45,255 bases of DNA, from positions 1 to 45,255 of the forward strand of contig NZ_FOLM01000001.1 in the NCBI RefSeq assembly GCF_900112355.1, read 5' to 3'. Under the pieces are notes generated by a model that saw nothing but the letters and a program-made list of their open reading frames with translations, was not told the origin of the DNA and ran no database searches. The DNA is from Streptomyces aidingensis (GTDB taxonomy: Bacteria > Actinomycetota > Actinomycetes > Streptomycetales > Streptomycetaceae). Both the position numbers and the translations under genes were made by a program. Positions 28,219 through 36,814 of this stretch are shown one piece after another. Each line of letters opens with the position of its first letter. The first letter of the stretch is position 1.

Positions 28219-30183
28219 CTATCGCTCGTACGGGCTGGGGAAGGGGAAGTAGTCCCGGAGGAAGGGCTCCAGCACCGCCCGCCGGGCCGCCATGTCGTCC
28301 TCCTCGGAGACGGTGTCGTTGAGGCAGAACACCGTGCGGTTGCGGGCGTGCAGCAGCCGCCCCAGCCGGGCCTCGGTGTGCGGATGCGCCAGGTCGAAGT
28401 AGTCGTACGGGATCGCCCCGGCGACCGCGCGGCCGGTCAGGAAGGCGTAGTAGTGGTGCAGCGAGGAGGTCACGGAGATGTCGTCCAGGCTGCGGAAACG
28501 ATTGCCCGCGGTGGCCCGGTGACGTTCGCCGAACACCTCCTCGATCTCTGCCAGCACGCTGCGCCGCAGCGGATGCGGCACATGCTTCATCTTCTGGGTG
28601 ATCGTCCGCCCGAACCGCTCCAGCAGCAGTTCCCGGTTGTTCTTGCCGGCCACTGCCACCGGCGCGTCCTGCGCGGCCGGCGGCCCCTGCGGGATGTGCG
28701 CCTTGGAGAGGAAGAACCGGGTCAGCCCGCCGGCCAGGAAGAACTCCTGGGGCACGGTCAGGCGTCCGAAGAACACGTCGTCGTTGAGGTAGAGGAAGTG
28801 CTCGGCCAGGCCGTCGATGTGGTGGAGCTGGCTCTCGATGGCGTGCGAGTTGAAGGTGGGCAGCAGCGAGCGGTCGGAGAAGATCTCCCGGTGGCCGACC
28901 ACCGTGATGCCCGGGTGCGAGGTGTCCAGCCAGGCCGGGGTCTGGTCGTCGGTGACCAGGTAGACGTGCCGGATCCAGGGCGCGAACTGGTGCAGCGAGC
29001 GCAGTGAGTAGCGCAGCTCGTCATGGCTGACATAGCGGGCCGCGTTGGCGGCCTCGGCGTGGTACGTCTCGCCGGAGTACTCGGCGCGCCGCCGCAGCCA
29101 GTCGGGATCGGTGCCGTCCACCCAGGTGTAGACGGCGTCCACGGGGAAGTCGATGTCCTCCGGCAGCCGCTGCGCGAACACCGGCAGCGTCCGGAACGCG
29201 TGCGCGTGCGAGTGCGAGTGCGAGTGCGAGTGCGGGGACGGGGACGGGGAGGCGGTGGCGGAGGGACCGGGGCCGGGGGCGGGCAGCAGTGGGGTCAGGC
29301 GGGACAGCGGCGCGGTCACGGTCCCGGCCGCGGCCGGGACCCGGTCGGTGCAGCGGTTGCGGCGCGGCGCGGCCAGCAGCTCCGGTGCCTCGGGGTCGGG
29401 CGGCCAGAACTCCACCGCGCAGCAGTGGCGTTCGCCGACCGCGGCGATGCCCCGCCGGTCCGTGAAGTACCAGCAGAACCGGGCGGAGCGGGCGCCGGCC
29501 AGCGCGCGCCGGGCCGGCGCGGAACTGCCCGGGACGGTGCGCCGGCGGATCCGGCGGCGGTGCCGGCCCCGTCCGCGCACCCCGCCGCCCAGCACCAGAT
29601 AGCCCGCGGTCTCGGCGCACAGCCGGGTGAGGGCGCGCAGGGCATGGCTGCGCTGGTTCTCCGGAACCCCGACGGTGGCGCTGGACGCGAACAGCCCGCG
29701 CACGCAGAAGTGACGGACCCCGGCCGCCTCCAGGGCGTCGCAGACCATGCGCAGTGCCTCGGTCTGGGCCTGGAGCGGGGAGGGATACGGGCGCACATGG
29801 GCCGCCTTGGGGTGTCCGCCGACCAGCACCAGGCGGCGGTCCGCGCCGCGGTAGAGGGCGGGCGCCCGCCGCCGGGCCCGTGCGGCGCGCAGCGCGGCCA
29901 GGCCCTCGCCCAGCGCCTGAGGTCTGGAGAGGGAGACCTTGAGCCGGGCGCGGGCCGGCAGCGGAATGCGGCCGGCCACCGCGCGACGGGCGCGCAGCGG
30001 CATCAGCCGGCGGTAGAGGGCGACCAGCGGCGCCGCCTCGGGATTGCGCGGCGGGGGCGGGGGGTGTCCGGCTCGCGTGCGGCGGGCCCGGCCGGTCTGG
30101 GCCGCGGCGCGGCGGTCCCCCTCGGTGTCCGCGTCCTCGGCGGTGTCCGGCCCGGCATACGGGTGCTTGACATGTGCGGTCAT
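28219..30183 (-). CDS. Stealth-family phosphotransferase
   Basis: A 654-residue protein whose C-terminal half has the four Stealth conserved regions: CR1 with VDAVYTWVDGTDP (348-360), CR2 from RYVSHDELRYSL through FLYLNDDVFFG (383-473), CR3 with KHVPHPLRRSVLAEIEEVF and FRSLDDIS (about 533-585) and CR4 with FCLNDT (619-624). Such enzymes transfer hexose-1-phosphate to sugars, making phosphodiester-linked surface polysaccharides (the eukaryotic relative is GlcNAc-phosphotransferase). Residues 1-317 are an extra domain, Arg-rich, without recognised family. A His-Ser/His-Ala repeat (318-329) separates the halves. Neighbouring a TagF-type polymerase on the same strand supports surface phosphopolymer synthesis. 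Confidence 0.92.
   Translation of the reverse strand: MTAHVKHPYAGPDTAEDADTEGDRRAAAQTGRARRTRAGHPPPPPRNPEAAPLVALYRRLMPLRARRAVAGRIPLPARARLKVSLSRPQALGEGLAALRAARARRRAPALYRGADRRLVLVGGHPKAAHVRPYPSPLQAQTEALRMVCDALEAAGVRHFCVRGLFASSATVGVPENQRSHALRALTRLCAETAGYLVLGGGVRGRGRHRRRIRRRTVPGSSAPARRALAGARSARFCWYFTDRRGIAAVGERHCCAVEFWPPDPEAPELLAAPRRNRCTDRVPAAAGTVTAPLSRLTPLLPAPGPGPSATASPSPSPHSHSHSHSHAHAFRTLPVFAQRLPEDIDFPVDAVYTWVDGTDPDWLRRRAEYSGETYHAEAANAARYVSHDELRYSLRSLHQFAPWIRHVYLVTDDQTPAWLDTSHPGITVVGHREIFSDRSLLPTFNSHAIESQLHHIDGLAEHFLYLNDDVFFGRLTVPQEFFLAGGLTRFFLSKAHIPQGPPAAQDAPVAVAGKNNRELLLERFGRTITQKMKHVPHPLRRSVLAEIEEVFGERHRATAGNRFRSLDDISVTSSLHHYYAFLTGRAVAGAIPYDYFDLAHPHTEARLGRLLHARNRTVFCLNDTVSEEDDMAARRAVLEPFLRDYFPFPSPYER
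29198..29233 (+). repeat. Hexanucleotide repeat inside the Stealth gene
   Basis: Six tandem units of 6 bp (two GCGTGC, four GAGTGC) on the plus strand. On the coding strand they give alternating His-Ser and His-Ala. A GGGGAC run follows at 29234-29250. The tract may vary in length by slippage without changing frame. Confidence 0.9.
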
Positions 30184-30302
30184 GGATGGCGGCTCCCCGG
30201 CAGCGTTGTCTGTGGTGCGCCCCGGTGCCCGGGGGCCCGGGGGCCGTCCGGGCTGTCCGGACCGCCCGGGTACCGGGGTTGGCGGTTGACGACACTATCC
30301 GC

Positions 30303-32681
30303 TTATTGAGGGTATTCCGCGTATTTTAGGGGGCTATGGCCGTCGAGGCGGGCCGGGCCGGCCGGGCCGGGCAGCGGCTGCGGCTGTGCCGGGGGCTGCG
30401 ACAGCGGGCGGGCGGCGCGCCGGGGGCCGGGGTGTGTGCCGCGCTGCTGCCGGGCGGGGCCGCGCATCGCGGCCGGGACCGGGCGGCGGGCCGCCATCGG
30501 CACCACCGGCGGGATGCCCCGCCCGTCGAGGAAGACCCGGCGCACCACGCGCTCGGCCGCATAGCCGTCGTCGCAGGGACAGAACCGGCGGCGGAACGCG
30601 GCACGCGCCACCGCGGCCCCCGGATCGCTCCACAGCCGGCCGCCGAGGTGGTCCAGCAGTTCCTCCTCGGTGCGGACGACCGGGCCGGGCGGCGCCGCCG
30701 GCAGATCGAGGGTGACACCGCGGACCGCGCGGTAGGTCTCCCAGTCCTCCGCGTGGACGACGATCGGCCGGTCCAGGCCGGCGTACTCGAACATCACCGG
30801 GTGGTAGTCGGTGACCAGGGCGTCGGCCGCCAGGCAGAGTTCGGTCAGCGGGTGCCCGGTGACATCCCGCACGCCCTCGGCCGGCGGCGGCGCGGCCGTC
30901 CCGGCCGGGCGGCGCAGCAGCAGCACGAAGCCGGGGCCCAGGGCGCGGGCCAGCCGCGCGGTGTCCAGCCGGGGCGGGCCCTGGGGCAGATACTCCCGGG
31001 GCGCGGGGGCGTAGAGCACGGCGACGGCGCCGTCCGGGACGGCGAGCGCGGCCCGGATCTCGTGGACCCGGCCGGGCGGGGTGGTGTGGAAGGCGTCGGC
31101 CCGGGGCGAGCCGTATTCCAGGGTGGTGTACTCGGCCGGATAGGCGGCCTCATGGGTCAGGGTGGAGTGCCGGTTGGCGGAGAGGCAGTAGTCCCAGCGG
31201 TCGATCTGGCGCAGCAGCCGGGGGACGTCCAGGGCGCGGGCGGCGGCCGGGCGGCTGCGCAGCTCCAGACCGACGGTGGCCAGCGGGGTGCCCCGGTGGG
31301 TCTGCACCCGGCGCTGGCCGGCCCGGTCGGCGGGGACGGCGGGCAGGTCGCCGTCGGTGACCAGGAAACCGGCGCGGGCCAGTGCCCGCCAGGCCGCGGC
31401 CGAGCCGGGGCGCAGCCGCCGGGCGCCGGCGGGCAGTCCGCGGGCGCCGTCCGGCACCAGCCAGCGGGTGGCGATGTGCGGGGCGAGCCGGCGCAGCGCC
31501 GTCTCGATCGCGGCCAGCTGGCCGTCGGCCCGGTCGGCCCCGTCGGCCCGGTCCGCCGGGTCCTGCGGGACGAAGACGGCCAGCCGGGTGTCGAGCGGGC
31601 GGCTCAGCTGCATCCGGTAGTGCAGCCGCAGCAGCGCCGTGCCCAGCCTCCGGCGCACCGTGCCGAGCCGGGCGGCCAGCCGGGCCCCGGCCCGGCCCAG
31701 GGCACCGGCCGCGGCGAACGCGCGGGGTGCCCCGAGCCGCAGCAGCAGCCGCGGCAGGCGGCCGGTGCCGGACCGGCCGCCGCCCAGCGCGGTGGCTCCG
31801 GCGGGCGGCCGGTGGCGGCGGCACAGCCCGGCGGCGCGTCGGAAGAACTCCTCGCGGCAGGCGGCCGGCAGCAGCCCGGGGGTGCGGCACACCTCGGTGA
31901 GCCGGTCGGTCATCCGCCGGTGCAGCGCGGGCTGCCAGCGCCGGTACTCGGCCGGACCGGCCGCCAGAAAGGCGAACAGCCGCTCGTACTGGGCCAGGAT
32001 GTCGAGCTGGTGCGGTCCGGGGGCGTGCAGCAGGCCGCCGGTGCGGCGCCGCCGGTGGTGTACGCAGACCCGGTCCAGGGCGGCCACCGACTCGGCGGCG
32101 ATCAGCAGCGGCAGGCTCCAGGGCAGGTACTCATGGGTGCCCGGGGGGAAGCGCAGGCCGGTGCGGCGCAGGAAGTCCCGGCGGCAGAGCCGGTTCCACA
32201 CGGCCGGTTCCAGGGACAGCAGCCCCGGGTGGTCGGCGAGGGCGAACACGCCGGTGTCGTGCTCGGCCAGGGCGGCGAGCCGGCCGTCCGGCACGGGATC
32301 GCCGTCCGGCCGGACGGCGGCATGGTCGAAGAGCAGGAGCTGGGGGTCGCCGGTACGGGCCAGGGCGGCGTCCAGGGCGGCGAGTGCGCCGGGGGCCAGG
32401 GTGTCGTCACCGTCGAGGAAGAGCAGATAGTCCCCGGTGGCCGCGTCCGTCCCGGCGTTGCGGGCGCCGCCGGGGCCTGCCGGCCGGTCCAGTCGCAGCG
32501 GCCGTACCCGGGGGTCGGCGGCGGCGAATTCCTCGGTGATCTCGCCGCAGGCGTCGGGTGACGCGTCGTCGACGACGATCAGTTCGATGTCCCGGAACCC
32601 CTGGGTGAGCACGGAGGCCAGGCAGGAGCGCAGATACGCCTGCACCCGGTGGGCGGGCACGATGACGCTGAAGCGGGGCAC
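30303..32681 (-). CDS. Bifunctional GT2 glycosyltransferase / CDP-glycerol glycerophosphotransferase (TagF-like)
   Basis: A 792-residue fusion. The N-terminal GT2 domain (1-270) shows FSVIVPAHRVQAYL, VVDDASPD near 37-44 and the metal site DGDD at 90-93. The C-terminal domain (about 370-720) matches TagB/TagF glycerophosphotransferases: THRGTPLATVGLE, a VLYAPAPREYLP strand (the usual VLYAPTWR), TELCLAADALVTDYHPVMFEYAGLDRPI, and a C-terminal EELLDHL. Such fusions build wall or surface teichoic-acid-like polymers from CDP-activated polyols. GTG 32681 follows GGGGAG and yields the true domain start; an upstream TTG is weaker. The last residues (KYAEYPQ) and the following bases are unusually AT-rich. 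Confidence 0.9.
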   Translation of the reverse strand: MPRFSVIVPAHRVQAYLRSCLASVLTQGFRDIELIVVDDASPDACGEITEEFAAADPRVRPLRLDRPAGPGGARNAGTDAATGDYLLFLDGDDTLAPGALAALDAALARTGDPQLLLFDHAAVRPDGDPVPDGRLAALAEHDTGVFALADHPGLLSLEPAVWNRLCRRDFLRRTGLRFPPGTHEYLPWSLPLLIAAESVAALDRVCVHHRRRRTGGLLHAPGPHQLDILAQYERLFAFLAAGPAEYRRWQPALHRRMTDRLTEVCRTPGLLPAACREEFFRRAAGLCRRHRPPAGATALGGGRSGTGRLPRLLLRLGAPRAFAAAGALGRAGARLAARLGTVRRRLGTALLRLHYRMQLSRPLDTRLAVFVPQDPADRADGADRADGQLAAIETALRRLAPHIATRWLVPDGARGLPAGARRLRPGSAAAWRALARAGFLVTDGDLPAVPADRAGQRRVQTHRGTPLATVGLELRSRPAAARALDVPRLLRQIDRWDYCLSANRHSTLTHEAAYPAEYTTLEYGSPRADAFHTTPPGRVHEIRAALAVPDGAVAVLYAPAPREYLPQGPPRLDTARLARALGPGFVLLLRRPAGTAAPPPAEGVRDVTGHPLTELCLAADALVTDYHPVMFEYAGLDRPIVVHAEDWETYRAVRGVTLDLPAAPPGPVVRTEEELLDHLGGRLWSDPGAAVARAAFRRRFCPCDDGYAAERVVRRVFLDGRGIPPVVPMAARRPVPAAMRGPARQQRGTHPGPRRAARPLSQPPAQPQPLPGPAGPARLDGHSPLKYAEYPQ

Positions 32682-32805
32682 GGCGACTCCCCAGAGCGCG
32701 AGCGGACTGACGGACAATCCGACAATCGCCGCTCGATGCCCGGATTCCCGGCACTGGCCCGGTGTCGGCCACCCCGGGCCCGGGTTTTTCCGCCATACGG
32801 AGCAC

Positions 32806-32837
32806 AGCCGGCGGCCGCGGCGCCGCGGCCGCCGGCT
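32806..32837 (-). terminator. Terminator of the ABC importer operon
   Basis: A perfect 32-bp palindrome without a central loop; its last two bases overlap the TAG stop codon of the permease gene. On the minus strand it ends the operon; an A-rich GGAAAAACC run follows about 20 nt later. Confidence 0.8.
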
Positions 32838-33786
32838 ATTTCACGGCGCCGGCCATGACTCCGGAGACGAACTGCCGCTGGAAGGCGAAGAAGATCGCCA
32901 GCGGCACCAGGATGGACAGGAACGCGCCCGGCGCCAGCACGTCGATATTGGCCCCGAACTGCCGCATCTCCTGCTGGAGCGCCACCGTCATCGGCGGATT
33001 GGCGGAGTCCGCGAAGATCAGCGCGACCAGCAGGTCGTTCCACACCCACATGAACTGGAAAATGGCCAGCGCGAAGACGGCCGGGGCGCCCAGCGGCAGC
33101 ACCACCCGGGTGAACAGCCGCAGCTCGCCCGCCCCGTCCAGCCGGGCCGCCTCCAGCAGCTCGCGCGGGATCTCGGCGAAGAAGTTGCGCAGCAGGAAGA
33201 CGGCGAACGGCAGGCCGAAGGCCGAGTGGAACAGCACCACGCCCAGGGTGGTCTCGAAGATGCCCAGCCAGTTGAACAGCTTGGCCACCGGGATCAGCGC
33301 CACCTGCACCGGCACCACCAGCAGCCCCACCACCAGCAGGAACCACCAGTCCCGGCCGGGGAAGTCCAGCCAGGCGAAGGCATAGCCGGCCATCGCGCCG
33401 ACCACCACCACCAGCACCGTGGAGGGCACGGTGATGGCCACCGTCGTCCAGGCGGAGCCGGTGAAGGAGTCGTTCGCCAGCAGGGCGCTGTAATTCTCCG
33501 TCGTCCACTGGCCGGGGTCGGTGAGCGCGGTCCACCAGCCGTCGGCGGCGATGTCCCGGCGGTCCCGGAAGGACGAGGCGAGCAGGCCCAGGGTGGGCAG
33601 CAGCCAGACCAGGCCGAGCAGGATCAGCACCACCCGCACCGCACCGCCGCCGGCCAGCGAGGCCAGTTTCGAGGCGGTGGAACGCCGGGCGCGCTCCACC
33701 GGACCGCGGACGGCGGAGCCGGCGGGCCCGGTGCTCCCGGCGGGCCGCGGTTCGGGAAGCCGGTCCGTACTGGTGTGGACGGTCAT
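32836..33786 (-). CDS. Carbohydrate ABC transporter permease (MalG type)
   Basis: A 316-residue inner-membrane permease with about six helices and the cytosolic EAA loop ELLEAARLDGAGELRLFTRVVLP that contacts the ATPase. The N-terminal 50 residues are a charged cytosolic extension. It overlaps the other permease gene by 4 bp (ATGA), so the two are translated together. The family imports oligosaccharides; the specific sugar cannot be read from the sequence. No ATPase gene is in this operon; in Streptomyces the shared ATPase MsiK often serves such systems (family knowledge, not seen here). Confidence 0.95.
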   Translation of the reverse strand: MTVHTSTDRLPEPRPAGSTGPAGSAVRGPVERARRSTASKLASLAGGGAVRVVLILLGLVWLLPTLGLLASSFRDRRDIAADGWWTALTDPGQWTTENYSALLANDSFTGSAWTTVAITVPSTVLVVVVGAMAGYAFAWLDFPGRDWWFLLVVGLLVVPVQVALIPVAKLFNWLGIFETTLGVVLFHSAFGLPFAVFLLRNFFAEIPRELLEAARLDGAGELRLFTRVVLPLGAPAVFALAIFQFMWVWNDLLVALIFADSANPPMTVALQQEMRQFGANIDVLAPGAFLSILVPLAIFFAFQRQFVSGVMAGAVK

Positions 33787-35180
33787 CGGGCCCGCTCCCG
33801 TCGCAGCCGCCGGATATTGAAGATCATCACGGGCACCACCAGCAGCAGCAGGAACACCGCGATGGCGCTGCCCAGCCCCTGATTGGTGCGGGTGCCGAAG
33901 GACACCGTGTAGAGCTGGAGGGCCAGCACATTGGCGTCCGGCTGCACCGAGCCGGGCGCGATCACCAGCACCAGGTCGAACACCTTCAGCACATTGATCA
34001 TCAGGGTGACCAGCACCACGGCCAGCACGGGGGCCAGCAGCGGCACCGTCACCCGGCGGAACACCTGCCATTCGTTGGCGCCGTCCACCCGGGCCGCCTC
34101 CAGCAGCTCCCGGTCCACCCCGGCCAGCCCGGCGGCGATCAGCACCATGGCGAAGCCCGCCCACATCCAGACATAGGAGCCGATGATGGCCGGGGTCACC
34201 AGGGTCGGGCCGAGCCAGTCCACGCCGTTGTAGGCTGCCGCGAAGTTGTCGGCGGGCAGGCGGAGTTCCGCACCCGCGGCCTCGGCGGGCAGGCCGAAGG
34301 TGCCGTCCTCGGCGGTGGTGGCCGAGGCCACCACCTCGCCGTCGCGCACCGCCTGCACGGTGATGCCGGCCAGGCCCTTCTCGCCGGGATCGATCACCCC
34401 CGGCTCACCGCCGCCGCCCTGGGCGAAGTCCAGCCAGACGGTGCCGGTGAGCCGCCCGTCGCCGGGCGGGGGCGCGGCTGCGTCCGCGGCGTCCGCCAGC
34501 TCCTGCGGCTTCACCCCGACCAGCGGCAGCAGGGCGGGGGAGCCGGCCGCGGCCGGACCGGGCAGCAGCACGGAGCCGTCGCCGGACGTCTCAAGGGCCC
34601 CGTCAGGGCGGGGCCGGGCATCCGGCCAGGGGGCCCCGCTGGTGAAGGCGGAGTGCGCCGTGGTCAGCATGGCGTTGGCCACCCCGCGGTCCGGGTCGGC
34701 CTCGTACACCAGGCGGAAGATGATCCCGGCGGCGAGCATGGAGATCGCCATGGGCATGAACACCAGCAGCTTGAACGCGGTGGCCCAGCGGATGCGTTCG
34801 GTCAGCACGGCGAAGATCAGGCCCAGCCCGGTGCACACCGCCGGGGCCACCACCACCCAGACGAGATTGTTCTGCAACGCCTGCCGGGTGCCCGGATGGG
34901 TGAACATCTCCCGGTAGTTGTCCAGCCCGACGAAGCCGCTGCCGGAGGAGTCGAACAGGCTGCGCCAGAGCGAGTAGCCGATGGGATAGACCACCAGGGC
35001 GCCGAGCAGCAGCAGCGCCGGAAGCAGGAAGAGCGCGGCGGCCCAGGGGCGGGTGCGCACCACGCTGCGGACCTGCTTCACCGCTCCCCGCCGCCGGCCG
35101 CTGCCGCCGGGACCGGGGGACGTCTCGCCGGCCGGGCGCCCGGTGCCGCCCTGCCCGGTGCTGTCCATGGGATGTGCCAT
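33783..35180 (-). CDS. Carbohydrate ABC transporter permease (MalF type) with inserted Sdr/Cna-B-like domain
   Basis: A 465-residue permease. Helices lie near 47-66, 105-128, 138-157, 325-350, 383-405 and 435-456, with the EAA loop ELLEAARVDGANEWQVFRRVTVP at 358-380. Between the third and fourth helices, about 180-316 is an extra region. Its second half (243-310) has the look of an SdrD-B/Cna-B prealbumin-like domain: GTVWLDF, DPGEKGLAGITVQAV, DGEVVASATTAEDGTFGLP. The position corresponds to the periplasmic P2 loop of E. coli MalF, which contacts the binding protein. ATG 35180 lies 13 bp after the lipoprotein gene; ATG 35168 is an alternative. Length is about 150 above typical. Confidence 0.93.
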   Translation of the reverse strand: MAHPMDSTGQGGTGRPAGETSPGPGGSGRRRGAVKQVRSVVRTRPWAAALFLLPALLLLGALVVYPIGYSLWRSLFDSSGSGFVGLDNYREMFTHPGTRQALQNNLVWVVVAPAVCTGLGLIFAVLTERIRWATAFKLLVFMPMAISMLAAGIIFRLVYEADPDRGVANAMLTTAHSAFTSGAPWPDARPRPDGALETSGDGSVLLPGPAAAGSPALLPLVGVKPQELADAADAAAPPPGDGRLTGTVWLDFAQGGGGEPGVIDPGEKGLAGITVQAVRDGEVVASATTAEDGTFGLPAEAAGAELRLPADNFAAAYNGVDWLGPTLVTPAIIGSYVWMWAGFAMVLIAAGLAGVDRELLEAARVDGANEWQVFRRVTVPLLAPVLAVVLVTLMINVLKVFDLVLVIAPGSVQPDANVLALQLYTVSFGTRTNQGLGSAIAVFLLLLVVPVMIFNIRRLRRERAR

Positions 35181-35193
35181 CACCGGCCGGCCG

Positions 35194-36573
35194 TCACTCG
35201 CCGTACGCCGCGGCGGCCTGGGTCTCCAGATACTCCTGGACCCCCTGCACATCCGCCGGGTTGCGCAGGAAGTCCTGAAGGCCCTGCCACATGCCCTGGC
35301 CGGTGGTGCCGCCGAACGCCGCCGGGGTCTGGTCCGACAGGTCGAAGCGGAAATCGTCGCCCGCCGCGATCAGCGCCTCCGCCATGGTGCGCTGCACCTC
35401 GTCCGGATAGACCTCCGGATCCAGCGACCGATTGGGCGAGATGAAGCCGCCGCGCTCCGCCCACAGCGCCGCCGCGTCGGTGGAGGCGAAGAACCCCAGC
35501 AGGGCCTGCTGGGCCTCGCTCGCCTCGCCGCTCTCCGAGATCGCCACCGCCACATCGCCGCCGGAGACCACCGGCGCCTCGTCCCCGACCGCCGGGAACG
35601 GGAACACCTGGGCGTCCTCACCGATCACCGCGTCGGTGGAGTCGGAGATCACCGTGCCCACGAAGTCGCCCTCGTAGACCATGGCCGCCTCCGGGCTCTC
35701 CAGATCGGCGAACACCTTGGTCACGGAGTTGGGGAAGTCGGTGCGCAGCGCGCCGTCGGTGCCGCCGGCCAGCAGCGCGGGCCTGCCGAACAGCTCGCCG
35801 AGCGTGGTCAGGGCATCGGTGACGCTCTGATCGGTCCAGGGAACCTCGTGCGCCGCGAGCCGGTCGTACATCTGCGGGCCGGCCTGGGAGAGATAGATGT
35901 TCTCGAACCAGTCGGTGAGCGTCCAGCCGTCCGCGCCGCCCACCGAGACCGGCGGGGTGCCGGAGTCGGAGACGGTGGACGCGGCGGTGATGAAGTCGTC
36001 CCAGGTCTCCGGCACCGAGACCCCCGCGGTCTCCAGCGGGCCGGTGCTGTACCAGATCAGCGACTTGTTGGCGGCCTTGATGTAGACCCCGTACTGCTGC
36101 TCGTCGTGCGCGCCGAGATTCCTCCAGCCGTCGCCGTAGTTGGCGTCGAGCTGCTCCTCGGCGAGCGCCCCGACCGGGGCCAGCCAGCCCTTGTCGGCGA
36201 ACTCGTGCAACACGCCGACCTGCGGCAGCAGCACCACATCCGGTGGTGAGCCGCCCGCGATCTTCTGCCCCACGAAGGTGGCCACATTGTCGCCGGTCGG
36301 CACGAAGGTGACCTCGGCACCGGTGCGGTCCTCGAACTCCTCGACGGCGGCCATGAAGTTGTCCTGCTCGGCACCGGTCCAGACCGCGGCCACCTCCAGC
36401 TTCTGGCCGCTGAGATCGGGCAGTTCGACGGAGGGCGCGTCTCCCCCGCCGCCCCCGCCGGTACCCGACGCGTCGTCATCCCCGCTGCAGGCGGTCAGCG
36501 TGAGCGCCGACACCGCCGTGATCGCCGCCACTGCGCGGGCGGCATACCGAGCTGACCGGATCGAACTGCGCAT
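35194..36573 (-). CDS. Sugar ABC transporter substrate-binding lipoprotein
   Basis: A 459-residue family-1 binding protein. The signal peptide ends in the lipobox LTAC with lipidated C29, then a Gly/Asp linker. The mature part has EVAAVWTGAEQDNFMAAVEEFEDRTG, the hinge-type SPPDVVLLPQVGVLHEFADKG and the ligand-cleft Trp-rich segments (NKSLIWYSTG, PETWDDFI). It captures a sugar outside the membrane and hands it to the two permeases. It is the first gene of the operon, 76 nt after a good promoter. No LacI or glycosidase gene is nearby to suggest the sugar. Confidence 0.94.
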   Translation of the reverse strand: MRSSIRSARYAARAVAAITAVSALTLTACSGDDDASGTGGGGGGDAPSVELPDLSGQKLEVAAVWTGAEQDNFMAAVEEFEDRTGAEVTFVPTGDNVATFVGQKIAGGSPPDVVLLPQVGVLHEFADKGWLAPVGALAEEQLDANYGDGWRNLGAHDEQQYGVYIKAANKSLIWYSTGPLETAGVSVPETWDDFITAASTVSDSGTPPVSVGGADGWTLTDWFENIYLSQAGPQMYDRLAAHEVPWTDQSVTDALTTLGELFGRPALLAGGTDGALRTDFPNSVTKVFADLESPEAAMVYEGDFVGTVISDSTDAVIGEDAQVFPFPAVGDEAPVVSGGDVAVAISESGEASEAQQALLGFFASTDAAALWAERGGFISPNRSLDPEVYPDEVQRTMAEALIAAGDDFRFDLSDQTPAAFGGTTGQGMWQGLQDFLRNPADVQGVQEYLETQAAAAYGE

Positions 36574-36648
36574 GTGATCGCCTCATCCCTTGCGCGGCCC
36601 GGCCCCGGAGCCGGGCGGAACAGCCGCATTGCATGTCCCGTTGGCACT

Positions 36649-36677
36649 GTCCTACGCCGGGCCCGCCGGGTCGGCAA
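36649..36677 (-). promoter_or_regulatory. Promoter of the ABC importer operon
   Basis: On the minus strand TTGCCG (36677-36672), a 17-bp spacer and TAGGAC (36654-36649) fit the Streptomyces housekeeping pattern. The transcript would start near 36642, leaving a leader of about 70 nt. Upstream, an unusually AT-rich stretch for this genome (36695-36760) also contains TTGACA. Confidence 0.6.
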
Positions 36678-36791
36678 GGGCGCCGGTCGTGTCAACTCAC
36701 CATTCGTGATCCGGACGTTACCGACAGGCAGATCTCTTCAGCGGTATACACCAGTACCGCACGCGGTGTCCGGTTGCGCCACTCTTCCGGC

Positions 36792-36813
36792 CCCGCCGGA
36801 CGGCCGCGGCGGG
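36792..36813 (-). terminator. Probable terminator of the FHA/FtsK gene
   Basis: CCCGCCG (36792-36798) and CGGCGGG (36807-36813) form a stem with an 8-nt loop directly after the stop codon of the minus-strand gene. No T run is present. Confidence 0.5.
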
Positions 36814-36814
36814 C

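Noticed and set aside
30303..36573. A defence or mobile island
   Set aside because: No integrase, transposase, nuclease, toxin or recombination sites; base composition is uniform apart from short promoter stretches.
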